Both the position numbers and the translations under genes were made by a program. The notes under the pieces were generated by a model, which searched no databases, was not told the DNA's origin, and was given only the letters and a program-made list of their open reading frames with translations. From Musa acuminata AAA Group (taxonomy: Eukaryota > Streptophyta > Magnoliopsida > Zingiberales > Musaceae): DNA of 64,000 nt. Positions 48,833 through 64,000 of the stretch are shown piece after piece; the first letter of the stretch is position 1; each line of letters opens with the position of its first letter. The stretch lies in NCBI RefSeq assembly GCF_036884655.1, contig NC_088354.1:16093001-16157000 (forward strand), in the 5' to 3' direction.

Positions 48833-49914
48833 ATGACTTCTAAAAGATTCTCAAGGGACAAAGGAAAGTGGAGATTAGATGAAACCTATAACTCCCTACT
48901 TTTCGATTCTCATCAACATGCTCTTAAATTTTCAACCATAAAATCTAGAAATGTTCATAAGGGTAAATATGTTGATTTAGAGAAATTAAGTGATTTGGAA
49001 CCTATTCAATGGTTTGCTAACCTAGATATCCTCCCAATCCTTCAAATATGTGAACTTATCTTTCTAGACTTGTTAGATTGTTCTATAATAATTTACATGT
49101 GGAAGAACATGATAGGGTCTCCACTTATCTCTTAGGACATCATATACACATTACGGATAGCATAATTTGCAACCTCATAGGAATTACGGAGAAAGAAAGA
49201 TGTTGTTATTTTAGAGGATAATGGGATGAAGCATTAGTTGAGACCACTTATTCTGAAGCCTTATGAATCATCTTCGGTAATCCTAACTTGTCTATTCTTC
49301 CAAAAAGCTGTGAACATTTACTATCTTTCAATACCAAACTACTTCTTCACATCTTGACAAACATTATAATTCCAAAACAATATTATCGTGATGAAGTTTA
49401 CCAAATGAAAATAAGAATGATGTATTGGATTATGAAAGGACATAAAAATTATTTTGGCTATCTAATACAACAAAATATGATTGAATTATCGAAAAAGGAT
49501 ATGATACTTCCATATGGTGGCCTGATCACAAGACTAATCCATGCTTTTGACATAGTTATCTCACTTGACGAAGAAGTTATGAAAGTATATTGATTTAATG
49601 TTAGAAACCTATTACGAAGATTAAGATGTATATTCAGAAATTGAATATGGACTAGATTACCTAGAAGGACTGATCCTCTCCCGCCTGATCCAGAACCTGA
49701 AACACATATATTTCGGGAAAATCAATCTCCTCCTACTGGTCCCTTTGAGGCAACACCTCTAGTAGAGCAAGCACCCCCCTCATCTACCGACGATATAGGG
49801 ACTCGAATGGATCGATTTGAATAACGTCAAAATCAAATTTTAACTATGTTACAACAGATTCATCGACAACTTAAAACCTTGTTTAGACATTTTGACTTGC
49901 CATCACTTGAATAG
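48833..49914 (+). pseudogene. Envelope-like (plant transposon protein domain) frame of element B
   Basis: ATG at 48833 opens a frame starting MTSKRFSRDKGKW. A shift near 49070 moves it to RLVRLFYNNLHVEEHDRVS, and stops fall at about 49220, 49264, 49591 and 49645. The middle block (open 49288-49593) has MYWIMKGHKNYFGYLIQQNM and LPYGGLITRLIHAFDI, typical of the extra 3' protein of SIRE elements, annotated elsewhere as envelope-like or as a putative plant transposon protein. The tail is Pro/Glu-rich and ends in a heptad-like MLQQIHRQLKTLF segment before TAG at 49912-49914. Its role in SIRE elements is unproven. Confidence 0.7.
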
Positions 49915-51035
49915 CTGTGTATGTCTTTTTGCTGATGACAAAGGAGGAGAAGTTGACGAAATCCCTCTCTTTTCCCTCTCTTTTATGTTGCTTACTTTGA
50001 TGTTATAATTTTGTGCTTACTTTGATGTTGTAATCTTGTGTTTACTTTGATGTTGTGATCTCTTTAATACTGAGAATTTCTAATGTTACCATACAATGAT
50101 GCAAAACAGATTCCTAATATTGTAAATTTTTGAATGCTACAAATTATAAAAGTTGTATCATGACAATATTTCATACAAGTAGTAATGAAAGGCTATGCCC
50201 AAAATATTTTATCATGCATGAAGTGATTGTGCATTTAATATCTTGATGACTTTAAATATGATTAGTATCATCGAATACATACTTGAAAAATATGTATCAG
50301 AATGTTTGTTTGAAACGAAGCGAATGTGGCATAATGACTTGTAAATACATTATTCCTAGTATCATGCTTGAATTCATATCATTTGATAAATGTCTTTCAT
50401 TATGATAAGGTATCATGAGTTTAACTTGCTATTTATAATTAATATCTTGTCACGGAATAATAAATTGTTATCTTGCTAAATTTTAAATTCAAAATTCATA
50501 TTATATTTGAAAATGATGATTGTTTATTATCATTGGACTTGAAAATGGATGTCATGCCTTGACATCATTTTGATTGATAAATACATGGGATCATATTAGT
50601 AAATCATGATAAGTATCATAATGTGCATGTTGATAAGTTTAAATGAATAATGACTTATCGGTTTGATACTTGAATTCAAAGGCTTGAATTCAAGAATGTG
50701 TTTTCTCAAGAATGACAAATAGATAGGGGGAGTTAAGATTAACTAATTCATATTATATTTGAAAATGATGATTGTTTATTATCATTGGATTTGAAAATGG
50801 ATGTCATGCCTTGACATCATTTTGATTGATAAATACGTGGGATCGTATTAGTAAATCATGATAAGTATCATAATGTGCATGTTGATAAGTTTAAATGAAT
50901 AATGACATATCGGTTTGATACTTGAATTCAAAGGCTTGAATTCAAGAATGTGTTTTCTCAAGAATGACAAATAGATAGGGGGAGTTAAGATTAACTCTGT
51001 CACCAATTGGTTGTCATCATAAAAAATGGGAAGAT
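49915..51035 (+). other. AT-rich 3' spacer of element B
   Basis: Non-coding. It starts with GATGACAAAGGAGGAGAAG, like 11523-11543 in the gag-only element, and ends in the GTTGTCATCATAAAAAATGGGAAGA polypurine region just before the 3' LTR. It includes the 252-bp duplication at 50493-50996. Confidence 0.75.
50493..50996. repeat. 252-bp tandem duplication
   Basis: Copies 50493-50744 and 50745-50996 start AATTCATATTATATTTG and end AGTTAAGATTAACT, differing at a few bases. Confidence 0.93.
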
Positions 51036-52346
51036 TATTGAATCTTGGATTTTGATAATGAAATCAATTGGTAAATTGTTTGATCTAATCCATAGGTTAA
51101 AGAAAGTATGTAGAATAAACTATGATAGCAGTAAGATATAAAGCAAATGTTGTGTCGGAGTTAAGATCGAGATTTCGTCGGGAGTTCAAGAGTTCGTTGG
51201 AAGTTCTGCCGGAACCAACTGAGAATTCCAGGAGCTTGCCAAAGAAGCTCGTCGGAACTCACCAAGAAGATCGTCGTGAAGTCTAGGATATTGTCAGAAG
51301 TCCGTAGGAACATGACCGAGAGATCGTCGGAAGTTCACCGAAAGATCGTCGGAAGCTCATCGGAAGAATAATTGATGTTCTAGAACTAGAATATTTTGTT
51401 AAATATTATAATTATCATAGTTAGATCGTAAATTGAGTTAAGATTGGGAGGTGATCCCACTAACTCAGTTAGGGGCTAATTGGGCCCTAAACAAGGCTGA
51501 ATTAGGTTAGATTGAACAGCCTATTCAGCACCTAAAATCATGACCGACGGTGGCACCGCTTGGGACTCGGTCTCCCAGGTGTTCTGGGCAATGGTATTGC
51601 CCAGACTAGGCGATGGTATTGCCCAGACTGGGCGATGGTGTACCACCGACAATTAATGTTGTCAGACGGTGGTACCGCCCCTGTCAAGTCATGGTATTGC
51701 TAGAGCTCGATCACTGAGCTATGTTAGGTAGTCATACCGCCTAGTGTCAGTCTGCAGGTGGTAGTACTACCCAATAATGGCGGTGGTACCGCTAGTAACT
51801 TAAAATATGGGGAATTGACACTTTGGCTCAAATTCAGAAGTTATTGGGGCCTATAAATACCCCACCCTTTTCTGCATGAAAGGACACGAAAAGTGTTAAC
51901 ATAATCTTGAATTCATGTAGTGTTAAAGTGTTGTAAAAGTGAGAAGAGTCCTCCCCTCCCTCTCTTAACTTTGTAACCATCAAAGAAAGAGGAGTGAGAC
52001 TTATAAGGGTTATCTCCTAAACTTGGTAAAAGGAGAAAGAGTTGTAAAAGGTGGTTGGTCTTCGCCTATGGAAGGAAGCATTAGTGGACGTCGGTGACCT
52101 CGACGGAGGAGGAATCTGAAATGGATATAGGTCACAATGACCGAACCACTCTAAATACTGGTTTGCATTTCTATTTGAGCAATTTGCATTACTGCAATCT
52201 TCCTTAACTTTCTCTTACAACGAATGCCTTCAAGTTCAATATCTTTCCGAAACGAATTTAATTGGAATGAGTATTTTTCAAAATCAGTGATTTTTCCGCT
52301 GCACTAATTCACACCCCCCCCCCTAGTGCCGCTCTTGATCCTAACA
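51036..52346 (+). repeat. 3' LTR of element B
   Basis: Starts TATTGAATCTTGG (TG changed to TA) and ends CTTGATCCTAACA. It carries a GGTACC/GCC block at about 51540-51790, a TATA box near 51855 (CTATAAATACC) and a poly-C run near 52314-52323. AGAAG follows; the matching left repeat is lost with the 5' end. Confidence 0.9.
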
Positions 52347-53265
52347 AGAAGTTAGTGCTCTTATAACCTATGATGAATACAAGGGTATAAGGGTGTACTA
52401 GAAAGGGGTAGTGATGTTTTGGCTCTATTAGTAGTAGAGGAGAATGAACAATAGAATGAGCCACTAGCAATCATGAAATCAATCATAGAGAAGTTTCAAG
52501 ATGTTATATTGGAGGAGATTCCATATAGTCTTCCATCTTTGAGGGACATCCAATATCATATAGATATTACTTCAGAGGCTATGCTACCTAATAAAGCAGC
52601 CGACAGAATGAGCCCCAAGAAGCATGAAGAATTTCAAAGGCAAGTGAATGAGTTGGTAGAAAAGGGGCCGATTCAGGAGAGCATGAGTCTTTATGTAGTT
52701 CCAACCTTGTTAGTGCCTAAGAAGGATGGATCTTGGAGAATGAGTATGGGTAGTTGCACCATCAACAAAATCATAATTGATTATCATTTTTTTCATTCTA
52801 AGGTTAGATGATTTACTTGATCAATTGTGTAGTGCTTATATTTTATCTAAAATTGACTTGAGGAGTGACTATCACCAAATTAGAATGAGGCCTGGAGATG
52901 AGTGAAAAATAATATTTAAAACTAGGGATAGCTTATATAAATGGTTGATTATGTCATTTAGGCTATCTAATGCTCCTAACACTTTCATGAGATTTATTAA
53001 TCATATACTTAAGTCATGCATTGGGTCTTTTACTATGGTTTACTTTGCGGATATATTGGTGTACAACAAGTGTGATGAGTAGCATATGAATCATCTTAAA
53101 GAGATCTTTCTTATTTTGAGGTAGCAAAAGCTTTATGCTAATTTGAAGAAGTATGAATTCTTTACTCGTAGTATGGTATTTTTGGGGTATATTATTTTAA
53201 AAGATGGGATCATGATGGATCAAAGTAAGGTAGAGGCTATTCTTAATTAACCAACACCTGCTTCA
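52347..53265 (+). pseudogene. Gypsy reverse transcriptase (element F)
   Basis: The start (52347-52470) is broken. An open block at 52473-52811 reads FQDVILEEIPYSLPSLRDIQ, RMSPKKHEEFQRQVNELVEK and LLVPKKDGSWRMSMGS, the N-terminal part of a gypsy RT. Further on, the catalytic motif near 53041 reads YFADIL, with Ala in place of the first catalytic Asp. Several stops are present. Upstream gag and protease are absent, as if B inserted into F or F was truncated. Confidence 0.88.
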
Positions 53266-53930
53266 TTGTATGATGTGAGGAGTTTCCATGGCTTAACTTT
53301 CTTTTACAAAAAATTCATTAAGAGTTTTAGCTCTATTATTGCTCCAATCAATGAATGCCTGAAAGGTAATAAATTCAAGTGTACTAGTGAGACTGATGAA
53401 GCTTTTGAATTATTAAAAAGAAATATGACTGAAACTTTTATCTTAGTTATGTCTAATTTTAATAAGGTATTTGAGGTTGAACGTGATGTCTCTAATATGG
53501 ATATTGGTGCTATTTTGAGTCAAAAAGAAAAACTCATTGCCTTTTTTAGTGAGAAGCCGAATGATACAAGAAAAAAATATTCTACATATGGTATAGAGTT
53601 CTATGTCATTTATAGAGCCTTATCTCATTGGAGTCAATATCTTTTTGCCAAGTTATTTATCTTATATTTTGATTATGAGGTATTGAAATTCATTAATCTC
53701 CAACACAAGCTAAATAAGAGGCATGCAACTTAGATAAAGTTCTTATGATCTTATAACTTTACTATCAAGCATAAATCTAGTGTTCAAAACATAGTTGCTG
53801 ATGCATTGAGTAGAAAGCAATCTTTATTATCAGCAATGGAAGTTAAAGTAGTTGAATTTGAAACATTCAAATATCTCTACAATAATGATATGGATTTCAA
53901 CTCACTATGGCAGAATTGTAAATCAGGTTC
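53266..53930 (+). pseudogene. Gypsy RNase H (element F)
   Basis: Open from 53266 to 53733: RSFHGLTFFYKKFIKSFSSI, FEVERDVSNMDIGAILSQ and KKYSTYGIEFYVIYRAL. After a stop it continues with IVADALSRKQ near 53790-53820, the usual end of this domain. Confidence 0.88.
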
Positions 53931-55245
53931 TTTTCAATAATTTTCTATCCTTAGTATTTTTTTTTTCGAGCTAATGTCTTGTGCGTTCCATCTTGTTCTT
54001 TAAGATAAGTAATTCTGGCTAAAACTCATGATGATGTTTGGTAGAACACTTTGGTAGAGATAAGACTCTACCTCTTATTCAATCAAATTTATATTGGCTT
54101 AAGATGTTCATAGATGTGGAAAGACTTGTGAAGCAATGCTAGGTGTGTCATTTTGTAAAAACAAAAAATCAAAATTTTGATTTATATACTCTATTGCTAG
54201 TGTCTAGTGCTCCATGCGAGGATGTAGGTCTTGACTTCATTTTGGGACTACCAAGAACTCAAAGGAATAAGAATTTCATCATTGTTGTTGTTTACATATT
54301 CTTAAAGATGTCTCACTTTATTCCTTATAACAAATCAAAGAATGCATCTCATATTGTTGATTTGTATTTTAACAAGATTGTGAGATTGCATAACATTCTA
54401 ATAACTATGGTATTTAATTGAGATTCAAAATTTCTTAGTTATTTTTAGAGAACTCTATGGAGGAAGCTGGGCACATCTTTGAATTTCAACAGCTCTCATC
54501 ATCCACAAACCGATGGGCAAATGGAGGCAACAAACAGAAGTTTGGAAAACTTACTTAGAAGCTATGTCAACAAGAACTTCGAGTAATGGAATTTTATTTT
54601 TTCACAAATTGAGTTTGCCTACAACCGTTTCATGCATCATAGCATTGGTAAGAATCCTTTTAAGGTTATTTATGGTACTAATCCTACTACTCCTTTATAC
54701 TTGGTTCCTCATTCTACAACTAAACAATTTAGTGAAGTTGCTGATGAGAGAGCTAAGCAGATAAAGAAGTTGCATGAGAATGTTAAAGCAACTATTGAGA
54801 AGTAGAATGAGAGATACATGCAAGCTGCCAACAAACATAGAAAGCATGCAAAGTTTAATAAAGGTGATTTGGTCTGGATTCATCAAAGGAATGAGAGATT
54901 TCTACTGGGCAAATTTGGAAACTAAAACCAAAGGCTGATTGTCCATTCAAGGTGCTTAAAAGAATTGGCAAGAATGCTTATGAGATCGAGCTACCTAGAG
55001 ATTGTGGAGTATTTCCAACATTCAATATAGTTAATTTAAGTCCTTATCATATTGATAGAACAAATGAGAACTTGAAGATAAGTTTTTTTCAACCAAGGGA
55101 GATTGATATGGGAGTATCTAATTTGCTACAATTAGCTCGTGTAAATTTTGATGATCCTATGGTATTGTCTATAACCCACAATGCTTGTCTCATAGCCTTT
55201 AATCCAAACCTCTCAAATATGACAGCTCATGAGCATTTTCCCTAG
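53931..55245 (+). pseudogene. Gypsy integrase and C-terminal domain (element F)
   Basis: Shifted pieces include GLDFILGLPRTQRNKNFII near 54230 and SSHHPQTDGQMEATNRSLEN near 54495-54555, which contains the third catalytic position. The last open block at 54952-55245 reads MLKRIGKNAYEIELP, FPTFNIVNLSPYH and SFFQPREID, the tail of this gypsy type. Confidence 0.82.
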
Positions 55246-56480
55246 AGAAAGTTAAAGCTATTGCATTAATAGGTGGTCTGTTGGGCAGAAAGTTAAAATT
55301 GTTTCAAAGGGAGAGTTAAAACTTATCTTCATAACCAAGGAATGCACTAAAGGGGTTAGTTATCAATTGCAAAATAATAAATTCCGTAGTTCCCTATATA
55401 TGAAGGGTTGTTTCATGCACTAGTATTTAACTTGGTGTTTTAGAGTTAGGAAAGAGTTCATAATCTAATTATATTTGCATATACTTTTTGAGTTCTCTCT
55501 TAACTCTGTATCTCTTTGGTTTACCATAGAGTGGTGGGTTTTGTCTCTATATCTCTTGGACATTTCCTGGTGAGTCATTTATTTTCAATTTTGTATCTTT
55601 GTTTAGTATCCTTAAGGTGATAAACTTTTTGTATTCCTTTGTGATTTTAAACTTGGTGATTGGCTATTTATCGATTTGAAAGTATTATCTTGATTTTATT
55701 TCTTTCCAATCCAAAAGACTTATTTCAGCAAATACAACTATTAACCTTTTAAATTTCATTCCTCATTATCCCAATACCACAATAACACACATATTTAGAA
55801 GATTTAGATAATCCTAAAGAAGAATCTATTTCGAATAATTATATGATATAGTAGGATGATACTATTTTAGATATCCATATAGTTTATGATTGTATATCTA
55901 AACATAGTAATACTATTCCATAAGGTTGAAATAATATTGAGTGAACATTGAATATATCAATATTTCACCTAAAAGTAAAATATAAATAATATCATAATTA
56001 ATTATATCTTAGAAATTTAAAGAATTAATATTCTTTTATTTTATGATATTTCCTTCTATCCATTTATATGCTTCTAGTGTTCTTATATTATTTGGTTCAA
56101 ATTATTTAAAATTGTTAGAAACTCAATTTACACTAGATGTCTTAAATCTTGGCCTAACCTTGTTTATTAAAAATATTTTTTTTATTTTTTGGTAGTTTTT
56201 CCATCCATTTATATATTTTTAATATTTTTATACTATTTGGTTCAAATTATTCAAAACTATTAGAGAATGTGCAATTCACACTATATATATTATATTTTAA
56301 TCTTACTTGTTGAAAGCCTCGTAATCTTGATTGATAAAAGCATTATGGAATAAATTAGTAAAATAAATCCTTGAGAGATATTTAATAAGCGCGATCTAAT
56401 ATTTATAAGAATAACAATTGTAAATAAAATTAAGATTTCATTAACGCCTATAATTAGCACATAGAAATATTTGAGAGTCA
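55246..56480 (+). other. Probable 3' end of element F, then unassigned DNA
   Basis: Non-coding. TGTTGGGCAGAAAG at about 55279 might open the 3' LTR of element F, but the far end was not found. At about 56047-56160 and 56187-56290 two diverged copies of a block with CTATTTGGTTCAAATTATT lie in direct order. Confidence 0.4.
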
Positions 56481-59350
<2,870 letters not shown>

Positions 59351-59373
59351 TAAAGTGTTTAAAAAACATGTTC

Positions 59374-59375
59374 TT

Positions 59376-59465
<90 letters not shown>
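59374..59465. repeat. (AT)n microsatellite
   Basis: About 92 bases of AT with one early AA interruption near 59386, just beyond the end of the element D RNase H. Confidence 0.9.
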
Positions 59466-59468
<3 letters not shown>

Positions 59469-59797
59469 GAATGTGATAACAAGATTATCTTGATAAAACA
59501 AATTACGAAGGTCATTATCAAGTAAATAAGGAAAGATTGATAGTGTTATGGTATATAAAAAGGAATATGATATTGATAATATACAATCGCTATGATTTAC
59601 ATTAATAGTCAGACTTTATGAAGTATTATTGTACTTATTAAACTTATAAATTTATTTTAAAATTCATGGTAATGTGTAAAATGTTTACAGAATTTATAGA
59701 ATCCAATTAGGTAAAATTATTTTTAAATAAATTTTATCTTATTTATTTTTTATTTTAATTTTTTATATCTTATCAAATAATAGACTAAGTGAGAGAA

Positions 59798-60290
59798 TAT
59801 TATATTACGTGACGTTGTTTAATTAGATAAGATATATTATAGTTATGATTAAATTTTGATTATGGTCATCGACTAATAGAAGGTAAATACACTTATGATA
59901 AGATCCGTTAGGAGATGACATTATTGGGAGGGACTATCCTAATCACTTATCCTATATCCTTTACTCTCACCTATAAATGAACAGGACTTTCTATGGATTA
60001 TACACACATGATACAATCAAGATTATTGATATATTTTTATTTTCTCTAAGTTTCTATTTCATTATTTATAATGGCCCTATAAAAATAAGTAGAGAAGAGA
60101 AGATAAATCCAGTTCTCTTTACAAATCGATGTTACTATGTTCTTTGAATCAAACTATGAAGTACATTTTATGAATCAAATAAAAATATCCTAAACGATAT
60201 TAAAAATATACATCCTAATTTTATTATATTATTAATTAATTTTAAATTTATTTTATGTAATAGTATAATTATTATTTTTAGATTAACAAA
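59798..60290 (+). repeat. Probable 3' LTR of element D
   Basis: AAGTGAGAGAA (59786-59797) looks like a polypurine tract, and TATTATATTACG would be an LTR start with TG changed to TA. The body has CACCTATAAATGAACAGG, a TATA-like site. The right end is approximate. Confidence 0.55.
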
Positions 60291-60589
60291 CTTGCCATAG
60301 TAGAGATGGGAATAATAGTGACATACAACACTAGCCACATAAGATATGCACTACTTTGCTTTCACGCATGTATAAATATAAAAACCATGATATGCCATTA
60401 TTACGTGACAAACTTTAATGATAAAATCTGAAATCATATAATAATATATTTATATTTATAATACATACCTTTCTATACCGGTAAAAAAACTTTTATTTGA
60501 TCTATAAATGCAATGTCATCAAATTTGAAATCTGTAGTGGTACCGATCTGTAAGATAAAATAGAGTCATCTTCTCCTCTCTTTATATCT

Positions 60590-61680
60590 TTGACTAGACT
60601 ACTATAAATGATGAATTTATGGATAAAGGGGATATAAGAGAAGATCTGTTATCTCTCATTAACTTGTTCATATGACTAAGTGGAAATGAGAGAAAATCTA
60701 TAATATTTCAATAATGTCATTTTCTTTTATTTGCGTATCAACATATCTGCATATCCAATTATTCACACATTATGTATATAGTTCATAGGAGATCCTATTT
60801 ATTTATAGGCGAGAGTAAAAAGTTTATGATAAGTAATTAGGGAGTTCCTCCTATCAAAATCATATCATAAGAAATTCTATCATAATTGGACTTCTTTTCT
60901 ATTAGTCGATAATCGTAATTAGAATATAATCATACCAATAATATATCTTACCTAATTAGATTGAGCCACATAATCTAATATTCTTCCACTTAGCCCATTA
61001 ATTAGTAAGATATAAAAGAGTTTAAAATAAAAAATAAATAAAATAAAATTTACTTGTAATTTTTTTACCCAATTGGATTATGAATTTTGAAAAACATCTA
61101 TAAGTGTGTGAATTTTTAAAAATAAGCTAATAAGTTTAATAAATATAATAATATTACATTAAGTTTGACTATCAAGGTGAGTCATAGTGATTGTATATTA
61201 TCAATGTCATACTTCCTTCTATGTACTACAAAATTATTAGTCCTTCTTATATAGTCCAAAATGACCCTTATAATTTATTTTATTAAGACAATTCTATTAT
61301 CACATTCATCTATAATATGTACATATATAAATATGAATAGGATAGTAAAAATAAATAACTTTATGCATGTAAGTAAGAATATCAATTATAATGTCCATTC
61401 AAACATGCATCATCATATCTTTTATAGATTGCTCACAAACCCAATCATAAGAACATTTTTTTTTAAACACTTTAGGTTGTAAGTCATAAGTGAATGGATC
61501 AGTAATCAATATAGCAAAACTCAAATTATTAATTGATATTAGTTGTTTCTAGACTCTTTTCTCAACTATCAAGTATTTTATATCATAATATACAAAGTTA
61601 TAGTAGTACTTGTCATTCTTAGAGAAAAAAGCTACTATCATATATCATAAAGAATCTTCAACAACTTAACAATTGAGTTT
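60590..61680 (-). pseudogene. Inverted partner of element D (LTR and RNase H end)
   Basis: The reverse complement repeats the order seen at 59.2-60.1 kb. From 61680 to 61480 come RNase H pieces (FFSKNDKYYYNF-like and ITDPFTYDL-like), then the spacer, then AAGTGGAAGAAT and TATTAGATTATGTGG (near 60980), then LTR text with CGCCTATAAATAAATAGG. It thus faces element D tail to tail. Confidence 0.65.
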
Positions 61681-62381
61681 GACCATACCATGTCCTGAGA
61701 TAGAATTTCATAGTCATAAAGCTTGATTAGTGATATAAAGCATGTCACAATATCAACTTCTATTATTAATAATATAATAATATATTTTTTTTATAAATTA
61801 TCATTCCAACTGATATAAATATAAATTATAAAGTGAACTTCCTATTATCAAATTTTTAAAATCAATACAAAAAAATAGCATCATTTAAAGTTAATCTAAT
61901 TTTATATATGTGAGAATATAATCCATCGTCCCTTCCAGATATCTTTTTACCTTTTTTTGTAGTGTATTAGTATTTTAATTCCTAGGTAACTTTAATATTT
62001 ACCAAGTATCTCAATTGAAAAGCTAATATCTGGCATATGTTTGAGTATATAATAAATTGCTAACTATGCATACATAAAAAATATTTATTTATTTATTTAA
62101 AAAATATTTATTTTATTGTGTATGTATGTATGTATGTATGTATGTATGTATGTATATGTATATATATTCTAAGATAACCTTGAATATTTCAATGTTAATA
62201 ATATAAGACACCTCATTTATATCAATCATCTTAAAATTCTTGATGAAAAATATCTTAGTTTAGTATAATAAACTAAGATCACTACTGGTAAGCAAAATAT
62301 TATATATATATAAAACTAATATAATAAATTTACTCCTACTGATGTTTAGATAGTATTTTTCTTAAATATGAAAGAAGTAAT
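61681..62381. other. AT-rich unassigned DNA with a (GTAT)n tract
   Basis: May include more of the inverted element D relative, but motifs are too weak. A GTAT tetramer run lies at about 62121-62152. Bases 62377-62381 (AGTAAT region) flank the next LTR. Confidence 0.4.
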
Positions 62382-63877
62382 TGTTAGGAACGAGTTGGCA
62401 CTAAGAGGGGGGGGGGGGGGAATTAGTGTAGTGGTAAAAATCACGTCGATTCTAAAAACCTTTTCGTTTCGTACGATAAAACTGATTTTGGAAACTTACT
62501 CAACTTAAAAGCGTATTCGTAAACGTATTGAAAGTAGTAAATAAGTAAGGAGGTTTGCAATAAGATAAATTGCACAAAAGAAAAGGCAAACCAATTTATA
62601 GTGGTTCGGTCGTCGTGACCTACATCCACTCCTCTGATTCCTCTTCCGTCAAAGCCATTGGCATCCACTATCGATCTTCCTTTAATAAGCGAAGATCAAC
62701 ATCCTTCTTACACCCCTCTTCTCCTTTTATTGGGTTTAAGAGACAACCCTTACAAGCACACACACTCCTCTCTAAATAGAATTCTAAAGTTAGAACTAGA
62801 GGGGGGATTTCTCAAGTAATTTCTATAGCGTTTTCTTACTTTAAAACTCTCTGTGCTTGTGATTTAACCAGGGATGAGAGGGGTATTTATAGGCTTCAAG
62901 TTGATTCAAACTTGGAGCCTAAAAAGGTCTCATCCCAGGTTTCCTAGGTACTGGCGGTACCACCGCCGTTCCTGGGCGGGTCTACCGCCATAGGATCTGG
63001 TACTGGGCGGTACCATCGCCGAATAGGGGCGATACCACTACTTCAACACCCTGGTTGGGCCTTGAATTCGGCCCAAACCAGCCCAACTTCGGACCTCGTT
63101 GGCCCCTAACAGAGTTGATAGGATTACCTCCCAATCCCAACTCTAATTATGTGCTAACTATGATTCCTAAGACATATTCTAAGGAAGATAAGTCTGATTT
63201 TTTCCAGTGAGCTTTCAGCGATCTTCCGGTGAACTTCCGACGATCTCTCGGCAATGTTCCGGTGAACTCCCGGTAAGCTCCTAGACTTCACGTGATCTTC
63301 TTAGAGAGTTCCGACGAGCATCTTTAGCAAACTCCAGGACTTCTCAATCAATTCTGGCAAAACTTCTAACGAACATCCGGACTTTCGATGAACTCTCGAA
63401 CTCCCAACGAAATCGCGTTCTTGACTCCGGGACTTCATTTTGCTTTATCCCTTGCTATCGTAGTTAATCCTGCATATATGAAAACACATTTCGATTTAGA
63501 CAATTATTACTAAGCATGAATCATGTCATCCGGCATGTCATTAGTCCATCGATGCTTCGTTCGATTCTTTAGCGCATCATCCTCTCTTGCGGCCTATTGC
63601 CCAATCGGCCAGTTGACCTCGCAACTCCGATATCCTTGGTGCAATATCTGCTCTTCTTGGCCTGATGCCCGAATCCATGGCCCAAAGCCTTCTATCGATA
63701 CATCGACCGATCCTTTGGCCCGACATCCAATCTTCTGACACGTTTTCCTCTGGCCCAACATGATTCTTCCTGCTTTAATTGTCTTTCCCTGATCGAAGCA
63801 TCATGTGTCACTCAAAACGTATATTAAATCATAAACACTTATCAATTGGTTTCATCATCAAAATCTGAGATTCAATA
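62382..63877 (-). repeat. 3' LTR of a minus-strand SIRE-like copia element
   Basis: Plus-strand ends are TGTTAGGAACGAG and GAGATTCAATA, the reverse of TATTGAATCTC...CTAACA. It contains a run of 14 G at 62407-62420, the GGTACC/GCC block at about 62940-63045 and the block on TTCCTCTTCCGTC shared with the solo LTR at 583-1836. On the minus strand a polypurine stretch (AAAAAGGGGGAGAT) precedes it, so it is the 3' LTR. Confidence 0.9.
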
Positions 63878-64000
63878 ATCTCCCCCTTTTTGATGATGAC
63901 AACCAATTGATGACATAGTTAACCTTAACTCCCTGAGTTTAAACAAACTCTCCCTATCAATATGCCATATTGATAGAACCTTGAATTCAAGCTGAATTCA
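63878..64000 (-). mobile_element. Internal end of the same element, cut by the window edge
   Basis: The reverse complement matches 11580-11704 of the gag-only element, including GGTTGTCATCATC and the polypurine tract. The remainder lies outside the window. Confidence 0.85.

Overview
This window looks like nuclear DNA of a flowering plant. It holds one intron-rich gene with GT-AG introns, in an AT-rich background packed with LTR retrotransposons of the Ty1-copia and Ty3-gypsy classes, a LINE fragment, a fold-back element and long (AT)n tracts. A monocot, perhaps of the banana family, would fit the abundance of SIRE-like copia DNA, but that is a guess and not something the sequence proves.

The only convincing host gene is on the minus strand at 16874-20267. 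Its twelve exons join without a phase conflict into a 411-residue secreted pectin acetylesterase with the Ser-Asp-His triad present. A fold-back element (20476-20822) lies about 100 bp upstream of its likely TATA box. No RNA gene or CRISPR array was seen.

Left side (1-15 kb): two solo LTRs of different copia families (583-1836, minus; 2001-3499, plus), a LINE reverse-transcriptase fragment (about 3850-5080, minus), an LTR fragment, a decayed copia fragment, and a gypsy element (minus; LTR 14529-14958, gag around 6600-7359). The gypsy leader is split by a gag-only SIRE-like copia element (7414-13298, target duplication ACTAG).

Middle (21-31 kb): low-complexity and tandem repeats, a decayed gypsy element (23.4-25.5 kb), and a near-perfect 660-bp tandem duplication carrying a minisatellite. 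About 3 kb after that is unassigned.

30-52.3 kb is a nested complex. Copia element A (minus, 36298-44917, target duplication AAAAT) sits in the gag of SIRE-like copia element B (plus, about 36120-36297 and 44918-52346). B also carries a decayed envelope-like frame with its own TATA-containing upstream block. A 4.7-kb segment covering left flank, B gag piece, A 3' LTR and part of A pol was later duplicated in tandem (30006-34732 and 34733-39369). The leader of A has four hairpins with a constant top and different paired stems, the most unusual structure I found.

Right side (52.3-64 kb): a decayed gypsy pol (52.35-55.25 kb), a very decayed copia element with an inverted partner (56.5-61.7 kb), and the 3' LTR of a minus-strand SIRE-like element running off the right edge (62382-63877 and beyond). 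Every transposon frame read has stops, frameshifts or lost catalytic residues, so none looks autonomous.
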